A stretch of DNA of 64,000 bases from an uncultured Clostridia bacterium. Lineage in GTDB: Bacteria > Bacillota > Clostridia > Oscillospirales > Acutalibacteraceae. Below are positions 29,433 through 40,433 of this stretch, piece by piece; position 1 is the first letter of the stretch; the number at the start of each line of letters is the position of its first letter. The notes under the pieces were generated by a model. It ran no database searches. It was not told where the DNA came from and saw only the letters and a program-made list of their open reading frames with translations. The DNA lies in the NCBI GenBank assembly GCA_945983355.1, contig CAMFSU010000020.1:1-64000 (forward strand), in the 5' to 3' direction. A program made the translations under genes and the position numbers.

Positions 29433-31847
29433 TTATTTTACAACAATATTAACTAATTTTTTGGGAACATATAATTCTTTAATAATTGTTTTGCCTGAAA
29501 TTTCGTTTATAACAGCGCTTTCACTCTTTGCAAGTGCAATAGCATCAGCAGAAGAAATATCGGCAGCAACATTAAGACGAGCACGGATTTTGCCATTGAT
29601 TTGAACAACAATTTCAACCGACTTGTCAACACATTTTGCTTCGTCGTAGGTTGGCCAAGCAGTTTGGTTTAACATTCCGTCAAAGCCGCAAATTTCCCAA
29701 AGCTCTTCAGTAATGTGCGGTGCAAATGGGTTTAAAAGGGTTATAAAGGTTTTATATTCATCCTTTGTGATAGCGCCTGTGCTGTTTATAGAATTCATAA
29801 GTGACATAAGCGCTGCAATAGCGGTGTTCATTTTAAGACCTTCTATATCCTCGGTTACCTTTTTAATGGTGCGGTGCATTTCGGCCTCAACCTGTGGGCG
29901 ATAACCACTCTCATCGGTTATGATATCCTGCATTGCCCAAACCTTATCAAGAAAACGCTTACTACCCTTAATTGAAGACATGCTCCAAGGAGCTGCTTTT
30001 TCAAAGTCGCCGATAAACATTTCATAAACACGCATTGTGTCAGCGCCGTAATCGTTAATAATTTCATCGGGGTTAACAACATTGCCGCGGGATTTCGACA
30101 TCTTTTCGCCGTTTTCACCCAAAATCATACCGTGGCTTGTACGCTTTGCATATGGCTCAGCATTGGGAACAGCATCTATATCATAAAGGAACTTGTGCCA
30201 GAAACGGCTATATAAAAGGTGAAGTGTTGTATGCTCCATACCGCCGTTATACCAGTCAACAGGGCACCAATACTGGAGCGCTTCCTTTGATGCAAATTCC
30301 TTATCATTATGCGGGTCGCAATAACGGAGGAAATACCAAGAAGAACCTGCCCATTGTGGCATAGTATCGGTTTCACGCTTTGCAGGCGCACCGCAATGAG
30401 GACAGGTAGTGTTAACCCAGTCGGTCATTTTAGCCAAGGGTGATTCGCCGTTATCGGTTGGCTCGTAAGAATCTACATTAGGCAACAATAAAGGAAGCTC
30501 GCTTTCAGGTAGCGGAACATATCCGCACTTTTCACAATAAACCATTGGGATTGGTTCACCCCAATATCTTTGGCGTGAAAATACCCAGTCACGAAGCTTA
30601 TAGTTGGTTTTAACGCTGCCTATTCCCTTTTCTGTAAGCCATTTTTGAATTGCTTTTTTAGCATCTTCAACCGATAAGCCATTAAGGAAGTCAGAGTTCA
30701 CCAAAACGCCTGTTGCACAGTCGGTAAATGCTTCTTTTTGAACATCCTCTCCGCCCTTTACAACCTCGATAATCGGCAAATCAAACTTTTTAGCAAATTC
30801 CCAGTCACGAGTGTCGTGTGCAGGTACAGCCATAATAGCACCTGTACCGTAGGAAATAAGTACATAGTCGGAAATGAAAATCGGTATTTCGGTATTATTT
30901 ACAGGGTTGATTGCCTTAACACCTAAAAGCTTAACGCCGGTTTTATCCTTTGCAAGCTCGGTGCGTTCAAAGTCAGACTTTTTAGCTGACTGTTCTTGAT
31001 AAGCCACAACCTCAGCATAATTTTCAATTTTATCTGCCCATTTTTTAAGTAATGGATGTTCGGGCGACATTACCATATATGTAGCACCGAAAAGTGTGTC
31101 AGCGCGGGTGGTGAAAATTTCGAAGGTGTCACCAATGGTGGTGTTAAAGGTCACCTGTGTACCAAAGGACTGACCAATCCAGTTGCGTTGTTGAGTTTTA
31201 ACGCGGTCGATAAAGTCAACGTCGTTAAGACCGTCTAAAAGTTTTTCGGCATATTCGGTAATTTTAAGCATCCACTGGCTTTTTTCCTTTTGAATAACCT
31301 CACTACCACAGCGTTCACAAACACCGTTTACAACCTCTTCATTTGCCAAAACGCACTTGCAAGAGGTGCACCAGTTAACCGACATTTCCTTTTTATAAGC
31401 AAGACCTTCTTTATAAAGCTGTAAGAAAATCCACTGAGTCCACTTATAATATGAAGGGTCGGTGGTGTTAATTTCACGGCTCCAGTCAAAAGAAAAGCCC
31501 AAAGACTTTAACTGACGCTTAAAGTTTGCAATATTATTTTCAGTAACTATGGATGGGTGAATATGGTTTTTAATTGCAAAATTTTCGGTAGGAAGACCGA
31601 ATGCGTCCCAGCCCATTGGATAAAGCACATTAAAGCCCTGTAAACGCTTTTTACGGGCAACAATGTCAATGGCGGTATATGACCGCGGATGACCTACGTG
31701 AAGGCCCTGACCTGACGGATATGGAAATTCAACAAGACCGAAAAATTTCGGTAAGGTGTAATCATTTTTTGCTTCAAAGGTGTGGTTATCGTCCCAAACC
31801 TTTTGCCACTTTTTTTCAATAGAAGAATAATTATAATTATTTGCCAC
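29433..31847 (-). CDS. leuS: Leucine--tRNA ligase
   Basis: [37 protein letters not shown]; 804 aa. Confidence 0.98.
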   Translation of the reverse strand: MANNYNYSSIEKKWQKVWDDNHTFEAKNDYTLPKFFGLVEFPYPSGQGLHVGHPRSYTAIDIVARKKRLQGFNVLYPMGWDAFGLPTENFAIKNHIHPSIVTENNIANFKRQLKSLGFSFDWSREINTTDPSYYKWTQWIFLQLYKEGLAYKKEMSVNWCTSCKCVLANEEVVNGVCERCGSEVIQKEKSQWMLKITEYAEKLLDGLNDVDFIDRVKTQQRNWIGQSFGTQVTFNTTIGDTFEIFTTRADTLFGATYMVMSPEHPLLKKWADKIENYAEVVAYQEQSAKKSDFERTELAKDKTGVKLLGVKAINPVNNTEIPIFISDYVLISYGTGAIMAVPAHDTRDWEFAKKFDLPIIEVVKGGEDVQKEAFTDCATGVLVNSDFLNGLSVEDAKKAIQKWLTEKGIGSVKTNYKLRDWVFSRQRYWGEPIPMVYCEKCGYVPLPESELPLLLPNVDSYEPTDNGESPLAKMTDWVNTTCPHCGAPAKRETDTMPQWAGSSWYFLRYCDPHNDKEFASKEALQYWCPVDWYNGGMEHTTLHLLYSRFWHKFLYDIDAVPNAEPYAKRTSHGMILGENGEKMSKSRGNVVNPDEIINDYGADTMRVYEMFIGDFEKAAPWSMSSIKGSKRFLDKVWAMQDIITDESGYRPQVEAEMHRTIKKVTEDIEGLKMNTAIAALMSLMNSINSTGAITKDEYKTFITLLNPFAPHITEELWEICGFDGMLNQTAWPTYDEAKCVDKSVEIVVQINGKIRARLNVAADISSADAIALAKSESAVINEISGKTIIKELYVPKKLVNIVVK

Positions 31848-31850
31848 AGT

Positions 31851-32216
31851 TTAGTCCCCCAAAGCTTCAACTAAAATTTCATCAAGATTTACAGCAGGCG
31901 CATCCGCCCACATTTTATCAAGTCCGTAAAATTCACGCTCGTTGCGTGAAAATACATGCACAATTACCGACTTGTAATCAAGTGCTATCCAACCGGTTGT
32001 TTTGCCCTCAATATGATGGGGTCTTACACCCGCTTCTTCAAGCTTTGCTTCAACCTCATCAGCAAGTGCTCGCACATGGGTTGAAGAGGTTGCAGTCGCT
32101 ATCACAAAATATTCAGTCAAAACGGTAAGCTCGTCCACCTTGACAGCGGTTAGCTCTCGCGCTTTTTTAGAATTTAGCGCATTAGCGGCAATTTTCATAA
32201 TTTCAAAAGAATTCAA
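31851..32216 (-). CDS. rsfS: Ribosomal silencing factor RsfS
   Basis: YFVIATATSSTHVRALADEVE; GWIALDYKSVIVHVF. Confidence 0.93.
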   Translation of the reverse strand: MNSFEIMKIAANALNSKKARELTAVKVDELTVLTEYFVIATATSSTHVRALADEVEAKLEEAGVRPHHIEGKTTGWIALDYKSVIVHVFSRNEREFYGLDKMWADAPAVNLDEILVEALGD

Positions 32217-32227
32217 AGCTTTTCCTC

Positions 32228-32791
32228 CTAAATAAGTGCTACGGCTTCATTATAAGCCGCAACTGTATCTAAATGAACGGCTTTTTTGCTGTTCACTAAA
32301 TCACAAATTGAATATTGCAGGGCGTAAACAAACGCCTTTTCAAGCGATTCATCAACATACTGCCTAATAACATCAACATCGCTGTAAGTACGGTCAAGAG
32401 AGGTAAAATCAGCAAGATAGATGATTTTTTCAAATTTGCTCATACCCGCCCTTGCGGTGGTGTGATAACGGACAGCGTCAATAATATCGCGGTCAGAAAT
32501 GTTTAAAATATGCTCGATATAAGCGGCACCCGAAATAGCGTGCCATAACTTTTTAGCATTTTTTTCAATATCGTTTAGCATTATACCAAACTGTGAAAGA
32601 ATTTGCAAGTGTTCGTCCAAATCGGCATTTTTTGTTATATCATGCAAAAGGCCCGCAAAATATGCCTTTTCGGCATCCTCGCCATATTTCAAAGCCAAAC
32701 GCTTTGCTTCATTGGCAACACAAAGCGAGTGCTTAAAGCGGTATTCATCAAGGCGGGTGGCTAATAAATCAATATACTTTTTATAATCCAT
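32228..32791 (-). CDS. HD-domain hydrolase, YqeK family
   Basis: RFKHSLCVANEAKRLALKYG; GLLHDITKN; genomic context nadD-yqeK-rsfS. Confidence 0.92.
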   Translation of the reverse strand: MDYKKYIDLLATRLDEYRFKHSLCVANEAKRLALKYGEDAEKAYFAGLLHDITKNADLDEHLQILSQFGIMLNDIEKNAKKLWHAISGAAYIEHILNISDRDIIDAVRYHTTARAGMSKFEKIIYLADFTSLDRTYSDVDVIRQYVDESLEKAFVYALQYSICDLVNSKKAVHLDTVAAYNEAVALI

Positions 32792-33368
32792 AAAGTCCCC
32801 TGCCTTTAATAAATTCAAAAACCTTTTGCGGTACAAATTCCTTTAATGGTGTTTTTCTGAAATCGGTTGAAGAAATATTAGGAATTTCATTATCCATTAA
32901 AATAATTTGCATACCCATTTTACTAAAACGATTAATACAGTCATTAAATTCGTTATTATCGGTTGAAGTGCGTGAAAAAACAATAAATGGCAGCATTTTC
33001 ATAAGCTCATCCGCTTTATACCATTTATCAAAGTAAACCAACATATCGCCGCCGCAAACAAAGGTAAAATTTTCATTTGGATAAAGCTCTTTTAAAAGGT
33101 TTACAGTGTCATAGGTATAACTTTTACCTTCTCTTTTAAATTCGATATCACAAACCTGTGCCTTTGAAAAATCAGCGGCCACAATTTCGCACATCTTAAT
33201 GCGGTCGGCATCATTTACAAGCTCATCAGCCGACTTATGCGGTGGTATTCTATCGGGCATTATTAAAATTTTACCGATTTTATCATTCTCATTCAGGGCC
33301 TTAAGCATCTCATAATGTCCGTTGTGAAACGGGTTAAAGGTGCCGCCGAAAATGGCTGTAAATAGCAT
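32781..33368 (-). CDS. nadD: Nicotinate-nucleotide adenylyltransferase
   Basis: FGGTFNPFHNGHYEML; ISSTDFRK. Confidence 0.95.
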   Translation of the reverse strand: MLFTAIFGGTFNPFHNGHYEMLKALNENDKIGKILIMPDRIPPHKSADELVNDADRIKMCEIVAADFSKAQVCDIEFKREGKSYTYDTVNLLKELYPNENFTFVCGGDMLVYFDKWYKADELMKMLPFIVFSRTSTDNNEFNDCINRFSKMGMQIILMDNEIPNISSTDFRKTPLKEFVPQKVFEFIKGRGLYGL

Positions 33369-33369
33369 A

Positions 33370-33663
33370 TTATTTCACCAATTTAATTGTTTTATTATCC
33401 TTGCTTTCGCGGTAAAGTATAAAGCGCGAGCCAATAACCTGAACAACATCGCATTTAACCGCTACTGCTAATTCATCAGCCGCTTCACGAGAGGAAAGCG
33501 GACAGGTTTCCAAAACACGAAGCTTTATAAGCTCTCTGGCTTCTAAAGCGTCGTTAACCTGTTTAATAGTATTATCGGAAATACCCGATTTACCAATTTG
33601 TAAAATTGTTTCATAATCATTCGCCATACCGCGAAGCTGTGCTCTTTGTCTACTGTTTAGCAT
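33370..33663 (-). CDS. YhbY/CRM-domain RNA-binding protein
   Basis: LQIGKSGISDNTIKQVNDALEARELIKLRVL. Confidence 0.93.
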   Translation of the reverse strand: MLNSRQRAQLRGMANDYETILQIGKSGISDNTIKQVNDALEARELIKLRVLETCPLSSREAADELAVAVKCDVVQVIGSRFILYRESKDNKTIKLVK

Positions 33664-34262
33664 TATATAACCTCGATATACTTTTTAAGTTCTTCTTTAA
33701 ATTTTAAAAGTGCTTTACCTCTGTGGCTTATAGCATCCTTTTCTTCAGCAGTTAACTGACTGAACGGACCTTTTTCGCTTATAAAAAGCGGGTCATAACC
33801 AAAACCGCCGTTGCCAACTTGTCTTTCAAAAGCGATATGGCCGTGACATTCGCCCCTAACGGTAAACTGCTTGCCGTCGGGAAAAACACAAGCAATAGCT
33901 GCCACATAATAGGCGGTGCGTTTTTCCATGGGCACACCTGAAAGCTCAGATAAAAGCTTATCGTTGTTCATTTCATCATTGCCGTGTTCGCCCGAATATC
34001 TGGCCGAAAAAACACCGGGTCTGCCGTCAAGATAATCAACACAAATACCGCTGTCATCCGCAACCGAAATTAAGCCCGTTTGCAAAAGACCTGATTTTGC
34101 TTTTATAATTGCATTTTCTTCAAAGGTCAAACCATCTTCAACAGCATCCTTAAAAGGAAAATCCAAATCGCTTTCAGATAAAACCTCAAAGCCCATCGGA
34201 ATTAAAATTCTTTTAAGTTCGCGAAGTTTCTTTTGATTTTTTGTTGCAATAAATACCTTCAT
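33663..34262 (-). CDS. rdgB: XTP/dITP diphosphatase (RdgB/HAM1 family)
   Basis: FIATKNQKKLRELKRIL; VADDSGICVDYLDGRPGVFSARYSG. Confidence 0.95.
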   Translation of the reverse strand: MKVFIATKNQKKLRELKRILIPMGFEVLSESDLDFPFKDAVEDGLTFEENAIIKAKSGLLQTGLISVADDSGICVDYLDGRPGVFSARYSGEHGNDEMNNDKLLSELSGVPMEKRTAYYVAAIACVFPDGKQFTVRGECHGHIAFERQVGNGGFGYDPLFISEKGPFSQLTAEEKDAISHRGKALLKFKEELKKYIEVI

Positions 34263-35176
34263 TACATTTCACCATCAAAAATTCCGTTTACAAATTCGGT
34301 AGCAGTAAAGGGCTGTAAATCATCAATGCCCTCACCCACACCAACAAATTTAACGGGGATTTTAAGCTCGTTTTTAATTGGGATAATAATACCGCCCTTT
34401 GCAGTGCCGTCAAGCTTTGTTAAAACAATACCCGTAATATCGGCAACGCTTTTAAATTCGCGCGCTTGATTAACTGCATTTTGTCCTGTTGCGGCATCTA
34501 AAACAAGCAAGGTTTCAAGGGATGCATTCGGAAGCTCACGGTTTATTACACGGTAAATTTTTGCAAGCTCATCCATTAGATTTTTCTTATTATGAAGTCG
34601 ACCGGCAGTATCGCAAATTATAACATCGGCACCCTTAGATTTAGCGGATGCAATGGTATCAAAAACGACACTTGCGGGGTCGGTACCCTCAACACTTTTA
34701 ACCATTGTAACATCGGCACGCTCGGCCCAAATGGCAAGCTGGTCAATAGCAGCGGCACGGAAGGTATCCGCCGCGCCTAAAACAACCTTTTTACCCTGTG
34801 ATTTTAAAATGGCAGAAAGCTTGCCGATAGTGGTTGTTTTACCAACACCGTTAACACCGATAACAAGGATAATTGAAGGGGTTGTGGTAAGCTTTAACCC
34901 CTCATCCTCGCCAAGCATTTCGGCAATTATTTCCTTCATTAGTCCCTTAATAACTGCAGGGTCGGTTATGCCTTGTTCTTTAATTTTTTTGCGAAGCAAA
35001 TCGCAAATTTCAGTAGCGGTTGTAACACCAATATCCGACATTACAAGCATTTCTTCAAGCTCTTCAAAAAGCTCTTCATCAATTCTTGTAAAGCTGTTTA
35101 CAATGCTTGTAACACCGTTTGCTATTGAATTTCTTGTTTTTTGCAGTCCTTGTTTAATCTTGCTAAAAAAACCCAT
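34262..35176 (-). CDS. ftsY: Signal recognition particle receptor FtsY
   Basis: GVNGVGKTTTIGKLSA; DTFRAAAIDQL; DTAGRLHNK. Confidence 0.97.
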   Translation of the reverse strand: MGFFSKIKQGLQKTRNSIANGVTSIVNSFTRIDEELFEELEEMLVMSDIGVTTATEICDLLRKKIKEQGITDPAVIKGLMKEIIAEMLGEDEGLKLTTTPSIILVIGVNGVGKTTTIGKLSAILKSQGKKVVLGAADTFRAAAIDQLAIWAERADVTMVKSVEGTDPASVVFDTIASAKSKGADVIICDTAGRLHNKKNLMDELAKIYRVINRELPNASLETLLVLDAATGQNAVNQAREFKSVADITGIVLTKLDGTAKGGIIIPIKNELKIPVKFVGVGEGIDDLQPFTATEFVNGIFDGEM

Positions 35177-38100
35177 TAACCCACCTGATTTTCAAGTAAT
35201 TTCTTTTCAAGCTCTGAAACATTAAGCTCTAAAAGCTTTGTAATACCCTTTTCCTGCATTGTTACACCGTAAAGCATATCAGCGGCTTCCATAGTGCCGC
35301 GGCGGTGTGTAACGCAAATAAACTGGGTGTTAAAGTCGCTCGACTTCATATAGTCGGCAAAGCGTTCCACGTTGATATCGTCAAGCGCTGTGTCAACCTC
35401 ATCCAAGAAGCAGAAAGGCGGTGCGCTGACACGCATAATTGCAAAGTAGATTGAAAGTGCAATAAGTGCCTTTTCGCCACCTGAAAGACCGTCAAGACTT
35501 GGCACCTTTTTGCCCGGAAGCTTAACATCTATATCAATGCCGCTTTCCAAAATGTTTTCAGGGTCGGAAAGTGATAAAGATGCACTGCCGCCACCAAAAA
35601 GCTCGGTAAAGGTTTTTGAAAAGTTTTGACTGATTTTTGTAAAGCCCTCGGCAAAGATTTCCTGCATTTGCGAGGTCAACTGATTTATAAGCTTATTGAG
35701 CTGAGCGCGTGATGCCTCGACATCCTCGATTTGAGCCGATAAGAAGTTATAGCGTTCGCTAACCTCTTTATATTCTTCAATAGCCGAAACATTAACATTT
35801 CCAAGTGCTCTAATCTTGTTCTTAATTTCAACAAGTGTCTTCTTGGCAAGAGTTGGATTTTCAATTTCAATACCAATCTTTTCGGCTTCGCTACGGGTAA
35901 GCTCATATTCATCGTAAAGCTTTCTGATGACATCATCATATTCACGCATCATAACCTCTTTACGCTCTTGAAGTCTTGCAAGCTCACCGCTGATTTGTTC
36001 ACGGCGAAGTGTGTTTTCGCGTTCGCTGTTACGAAGCACAACACCGTATTTTTCAGTGCTGTTTCTTTGCTCAATAAAGTCGGCAATATTCTTTTCGCTT
36101 GCTTCAATTTTCGCTTTGGCATCGCCGATATTATCGTTTATTTCAGAAATTTCTGTTTTTAAGTTTTCACACTTAAACTGTAATGCGGCAATTTCGCTGT
36201 CAATGGCAACAACACGATTTGCACGGTCCTCAGCCATATTTTCAAGCGCCTTGGCTGAAAGAATAAGCGCTTCAATATCCTTTTGTGCCTCAATTACCGA
36301 AAGCTTAACGGCGGTAATATTATCGGCAAGGGCTTCACGGGTTGCATTAAGTCCATCCCTGTCGCCCGACATTTTATCAATTTCCGCCCTGATTTCAGCT
36401 TTTTTAGCTTCAATTTCGGAAATTTCCTTTGCCGCCAAAACAGTAACCTGCTTTAATTCCTCCTGCTTTTGACTGCCAAGAGTTTGCTCATCAACAAGCT
36501 CTTTAAGCAAAAGCTTTGCGCTATCTCTTAAATCGCCGATACGCTTAAGCTCGGCAACTGTGCGGATTTTATCCTCATTAGCAGTTAAAATATCGGCCTT
36601 AACGGCGGTAATATCGGCTTCAACCTCTGCCAAAGAGTTTTGTGCATCGGTTAATTTAGTTAAAATATCCTTTGCCTTTGATTTAAGGGCTTCAACCTCT
36701 TTTTCAATAGCAATAATATCATTGCCACGGCTTAAAATGCCCGAATTCTTGATTACCGAGCCACCTGTTAGTGAGCCACCGGGACTTACAACCTGACCAT
36801 CAAGAGTAACAACCTTTATTCTGTAACCAAACTTTCTCGCAATGGTAACAGCGCAGTCAATATCCTCGGCAACAACAGCCGCACCTAATAAATACTTTAC
36901 AATTTCATTATATTTGCTATCGCATTTTACAAGGTCACTTGCAATGCCAACATAACCGAGCATATCCTCAAAGCCGTGTTCTTTAAATTCACGGGCTTTA
37001 ATTGTTGCAACAGGCAAAAATGTTGCGCGGCCCGCTTTATTATTTTTAAGGAAGTTAATAGCATTTTTAGCATCGGCTTCGGTTTCGGTTACAATGTTTT
37101 GAATTGCATTGTTAAGTGCAGTTTCAATAGCAAGACTATACTTGCTTTCAACTGTTATAAGTGAAGAAACAGGGCCGCAAATACCACGCAAAATGCCCGT
37201 TTCCGCCTTTGACATAACAAACTTAACCGAATTTGCAAAGCCTTCCATATTGTTTTGCAAATCCTTTAAAATTTGAATACGGCGGTTTTTCGCCTCAATA
37301 TCCAAATTTATTGTATCAAGCTCTTGCTTTAAGCTGTCAACCGACTGTACTCTACCGCCTAAACGGAGCTCGTAACCTTTAAGCGAGTTATTATAGCTTT
37401 CAATGTTTTCCTCAATTTTAGAAAGCATATTGTCAGTTTCATTAAATTCGGTATTAAGCTTTTCAATCTCACCCTCACGGGCTGAAATTAAATCAACCAA
37501 AGCACCCCGTCTGGCTTCAATTTCCTCAATAGAGGTTTCGGCAGTAACAAGCTTAACCCTTGTGTCAGAAGACTGTGAGGTTAAGGTGTTAAGTGTTCTA
37601 ATTTTGTTTTCAATTTCACGGCTGCTTAAATCACTATCAATAAGAAGCTGTGAAAGCTCACTTTCCAAAGCACGAAGCTTTTCATCAAGCTCTGTTCTTT
37701 TACCCTCTAAAGCTTTAACCTCGTTATATTTTGCCTCAATTTCAAGCTTTGCATCGGTATCACTGGTTGAAAGCGACTGCTTTTCATCAGTAAGGCGTGC
37801 AATTGTTTCTTCATTGTGGGCAATATCATTTTCCAAAACGGTAATAACACCATTTGATTTAACAATTTCCTCGTTAACCAGTGAAATATTAAGGCGTTCA
37901 CCCTCAATATCAGATGTAAGCTTTGCAAAAAGCGAGGTGTTTTGCTCGGTTTTGCGGTCAAAGTCCTCAAGCATTTGCTCGATTTCCTTATACTGCCCCT
38001 GACAAACCATAATTTTGCTTTCTTGACTACGAAGTGCATCTTTAGAATTATTAAGGGTATGAAGCCACAAGCCGATTTCAAGCTCTTTCTTTTCTTCGGC

Positions 38101-38754
38101 AAGCTTTAAAAACTTTTCGGCTTTACGGCTTTGCTCTTCAAGAGGTCCAACGCGTGCCTCTAACTCGTCAACAATATCGTGAAGGCGGAGCAAGTTTTCT
38201 TGTGCAGCGTTAAGCTTGCGCTCGGCCTCTAATTTGCGGTAACGGTATTTTGAAATACCAGCCGCTTCTTCAAAAATATCACGGCGTTCGCTCGATTTTG
38301 AACTAATTATATTATCAATTTTACCCTGACCAATCATTGAATAACCGTCACGGCCAAGACCTGTATCCATAAACAATTCGTGAATATCTTTAAGGCGAAC
38401 AGACACATTGTTTATAGCATATTCACTTTCGTGTGAACGGTAATATCTTCTTGTGATTGACACAAAATCGTTATCAAAGTTAAGTGAACGGTCGGTGTTG
38501 TTTATATTTAAGGTAACCTCACAAAAGCCGTGGGGACGGCGTGTTTCGGTGCCACCGAAAATTACATCCTCCATCGACTGACCGCGAAGACTTTTTGTTG
38601 ACTGTTCACCAAGAACCCAACGAACCGCGTCGGAAATGTTACTTTTACCGCTTCCGTTAGGGCCAACAACTGCGGTTATACCCTTACCGAATTTTAAAAC
38701 TGTTTTGTCGGCAAATGACTTAAAGCCCTGAATTTCTATCGAACTTAACAGCAT
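35176..38754 (-). CDS. smc: Chromosome segregation protein SMC
   Basis: Walker A GPNGSGKSN; hinge and coiled coils; LSGGEKALIALSIYFAI; FLDEVDTALDD; 1192 aa. Confidence 0.98.
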   Translation of the reverse strand: MLLSSIEIQGFKSFADKTVLKFGKGITAVVGPNGSGKSNISDAVRWVLGEQSTKSLRGQSMEDVIFGGTETRRPHGFCEVTLNINNTDRSLNFDNDFVSITRRYYRSHESEYAINNVSVRLKDIHELFMDTGLGRDGYSMIGQGKIDNIISSKSSERRDIFEEAAGISKYRYRKLEAERKLNAAQENLLRLHDIVDELEARVGPLEEQSRKAEKFLKLAEEKKELEIGLWLHTLNNSKDALRSQESKIMVCQGQYKEIEQMLEDFDRKTEQNTSLFAKLTSDIEGERLNISLVNEEIVKSNGVITVLENDIAHNEETIARLTDEKQSLSTSDTDAKLEIEAKYNEVKALEGKRTELDEKLRALESELSQLLIDSDLSSREIENKIRTLNTLTSQSSDTRVKLVTAETSIEEIEARRGALVDLISAREGEIEKLNTEFNETDNMLSKIEENIESYNNSLKGYELRLGGRVQSVDSLKQELDTINLDIEAKNRRIQILKDLQNNMEGFANSVKFVMSKAETGILRGICGPVSSLITVESKYSLAIETALNNAIQNIVTETEADAKNAINFLKNNKAGRATFLPVATIKAREFKEHGFEDMLGYVGIASDLVKCDSKYNEIVKYLLGAAVVAEDIDCAVTIARKFGYRIKVVTLDGQVVSPGGSLTGGSVIKNSGILSRGNDIIAIEKEVEALKSKAKDILTKLTDAQNSLAEVEADITAVKADILTANEDKIRTVAELKRIGDLRDSAKLLLKELVDEQTLGSQKQEELKQVTVLAAKEISEIEAKKAEIRAEIDKMSGDRDGLNATREALADNITAVKLSVIEAQKDIEALILSAKALENMAEDRANRVVAIDSEIAALQFKCENLKTEISEINDNIGDAKAKIEASEKNIADFIEQRNSTEKYGVVLRNSERENTLRREQISGELARLQERKEVMMREYDDVIRKLYDEYELTRSEAEKIGIEIENPTLAKKTLVEIKNKIRALGNVNVSAIEEYKEVSERYNFLSAQIEDVEASRAQLNKLINQLTSQMQEIFAEGFTKISQNFSKTFTELFGGGSASLSLSDPENILESGIDIDVKLPGKKVPSLDGLSGGEKALIALSIYFAIMRVSAPPFCFLDEVDTALDDINVERFADYMKSSDFNTQFICVTHRRGTMEAADMLYGVTMQEKGITKLLELNVSELEKKLLENQVG

Positions 38755-38756
38755 TC

Positions 38757-39755
38757 TTATAACACTTCCCTTTCTATTCTAAAATCTAATTCTTCTATAT
38801 TTTCATCCGTTTTAACCTTACAGTCAAAACCGCGTTTTTTAAGAAAAAGCAAATTGCTTTTTCTTTGCCCTGTCATAACCGATACCGATTTTGGATTAAC
38901 ATAAATTACATATTTACCCTCGGTAAAAAGGCATGCAAGCACCTTTGTCAGCATTATTTGCGAATAGCAAAGCTCGGCAAAGGCAGGGTGCCAAGGTCCC
39001 GCAACATAAGACCCCTTTTCTATTGAATGAAGTCCAAGGCGTATAACCCTTATGCCGGCTCTTGTTAACTGTAAATACAATTTACTTGCGAGCTTAACCG
39101 CATCGCCAAGAGGTTGTGGCTCGTAAACCTTGTCAAGATAAAGCGCCTCTAAATCAGTGCCCTTTAAAACGATTGTTGGATAAATTCTAACAGTATCGGG
39201 TGCAATTTCAATGATTTTTTGCACTGTACGAAGGGTTGAATCATTATCATCGGCGTAAAGACCTGTCATAATTTGAAGACCAAGCTCAAACCCGTGCTTT
39301 TTAATAAGCATTGCCGCTTTTTCAACATCACGGGCTGAATGACCACGATTGTTCATTTTTAAAACACGGTCGTTTAAGCTTTGTGCACCAAGCTCAATAG
39401 CTGTCACATTATAGCTTTTTAAAAGCATTAAAATCTCATCATCAATGGCATCAGGGCGGGTGGAAATTCTAATTCCTGACACAATGCCAACATTAACAAA
39501 GTTTGATGCCGCCTCTAAAAGCGATTCCATATACACTCGGTTAATTGCAGTAAAGCTACCGCCGAAAAAAGCAATTTCGGTGGTTTTAGGGTCATATTTT
39601 TTAGACTTGATAGCAGTCATTACCGCTTTTTCAACATCCTCGGGGTGAGGTGCCTTTGAAGTGCCCGTTATGTACCTTTGGTCACAAAAGCTACATTTAT
39701 TTGGGCAACCGATATGCGGCACAAAAACCGAAATATTTGAATGAATTTTACTCAT
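38757..39755 (-). CDS. Radical SAM protein (Elp3-related family)
   Basis: PHIGCPNKCSFCDQRYI cluster motif (CX3CX2C); located between smc and rnc. Confidence 0.88.
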   Translation of the reverse strand: MSKIHSNISVFVPHIGCPNKCSFCDQRYITGTSKAPHPEDVEKAVMTAIKSKKYDPKTTEIAFFGGSFTAINRVYMESLLEAASNFVNVGIVSGIRISTRPDAIDDEILMLLKSYNVTAIELGAQSLNDRVLKMNNRGHSARDVEKAAMLIKKHGFELGLQIMTGLYADDNDSTLRTVQKIIEIAPDTVRIYPTIVLKGTDLEALYLDKVYEPQPLGDAVKLASKLYLQLTRAGIRVIRLGLHSIEKGSYVAGPWHPAFAELCYSQIMLTKVLACLFTEGKYVIYVNPKSVSVMTGQRKSNLLFLKKRGFDCKVKTDENIEELDFRIEREVL

Positions 39756-40432
39756 ATTTCAGCACCCATAAGCAAAAGTGCCTCTTTTGCCGCCATTTGT
39801 TCGGCCTGCTTTTTATTTTTGCCCTTACCCTTACCAATTACATTTGAATTTAGATGCACCTCAACCTCGAAAATCTTATCGTGGTCAGGTCCACTTTCAC
39901 CTGTTAAATGATAGGTTACCATTTCTTCAGGGTTTCTTTGGATAATTTCCTGCAAGGTTGTTTTATAATCCTTAAAAACCTGCTCATCACGATGTGAAAG
40001 TTCAGGTAAAACAAACCTTAAAACAAACCTTTCGGCGTTTTCCATACCACCGTCAAGATAAATTGCGGCCAAAACCGCCTCAAAAGCGTCAGCAAGAATA
40101 GAATCACGCTCTCTGCCGCCGCCTTTTTCTTCGCCTTTGCCAAGGTGCAAAAATTCGCCCAAGCCAATTTCACGCGAAAAACCGCAAAGCGACTTTTCGC
40201 ACACCAAGGATGCACGAAGCTTTGTAAGCTCACCCTCGGGTATAGTTTTAAAGTTTTCAAACAAATGCCTTGCCACAATAACCGACAAAACCGAGTCGCC
40301 CAAAAATTCAAGGCGCTCGTTCGATTTTGTGCCGTTACGCACTTCGTTTGCATAAGAAGAATGGTTGAGTGCGTTTTCTAAAAGCTTTACATTATTAAAT
40401 TTATATTGGAGTCTTGCTTCTAAAGCTTCCAT
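39752..40432 (-). CDS. rnc: Ribonuclease III
   Basis: NERLEFLGDSVLS; ILADAFEAVLAAIYLDGG; C-terminal dsRBD. Confidence 0.97.
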   Translation of the reverse strand: MEALEARLQYKFNNVKLLENALNHSSYANEVRNGTKSNERLEFLGDSVLSVIVARHLFENFKTIPEGELTKLRASLVCEKSLCGFSREIGLGEFLHLGKGEEKGGGRERDSILADAFEAVLAAIYLDGGMENAERFVLRFVLPELSHRDEQVFKDYKTTLQEIIQRNPEEMVTYHLTGESGPDHDKIFEVEVHLNSNVIGKGKGKNKKQAEQMAAKEALLLMGAEI

Positions 40433-40433
40433 T

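Noticed and set aside
31800-31860. Possible T-box before leuS
   Set aside because: Only a 3-bp gap separates rsfS and leuS, leaving no room for a leader RNA.
37403-38002. 199-aa Ser-rich ORF antisense to smc (also 36011-36472 and 34653-35225)
   Set aside because: Antisense to SMC/FtsY coding regions; Ser/Leu-rich composition is the expected complement of coiled-coil Glu/Lys codons.
39445-39648. 67-aa + strand ORF inside the radical SAM gene
   Set aside because: Antisense shadow ORF in a conserved gene.
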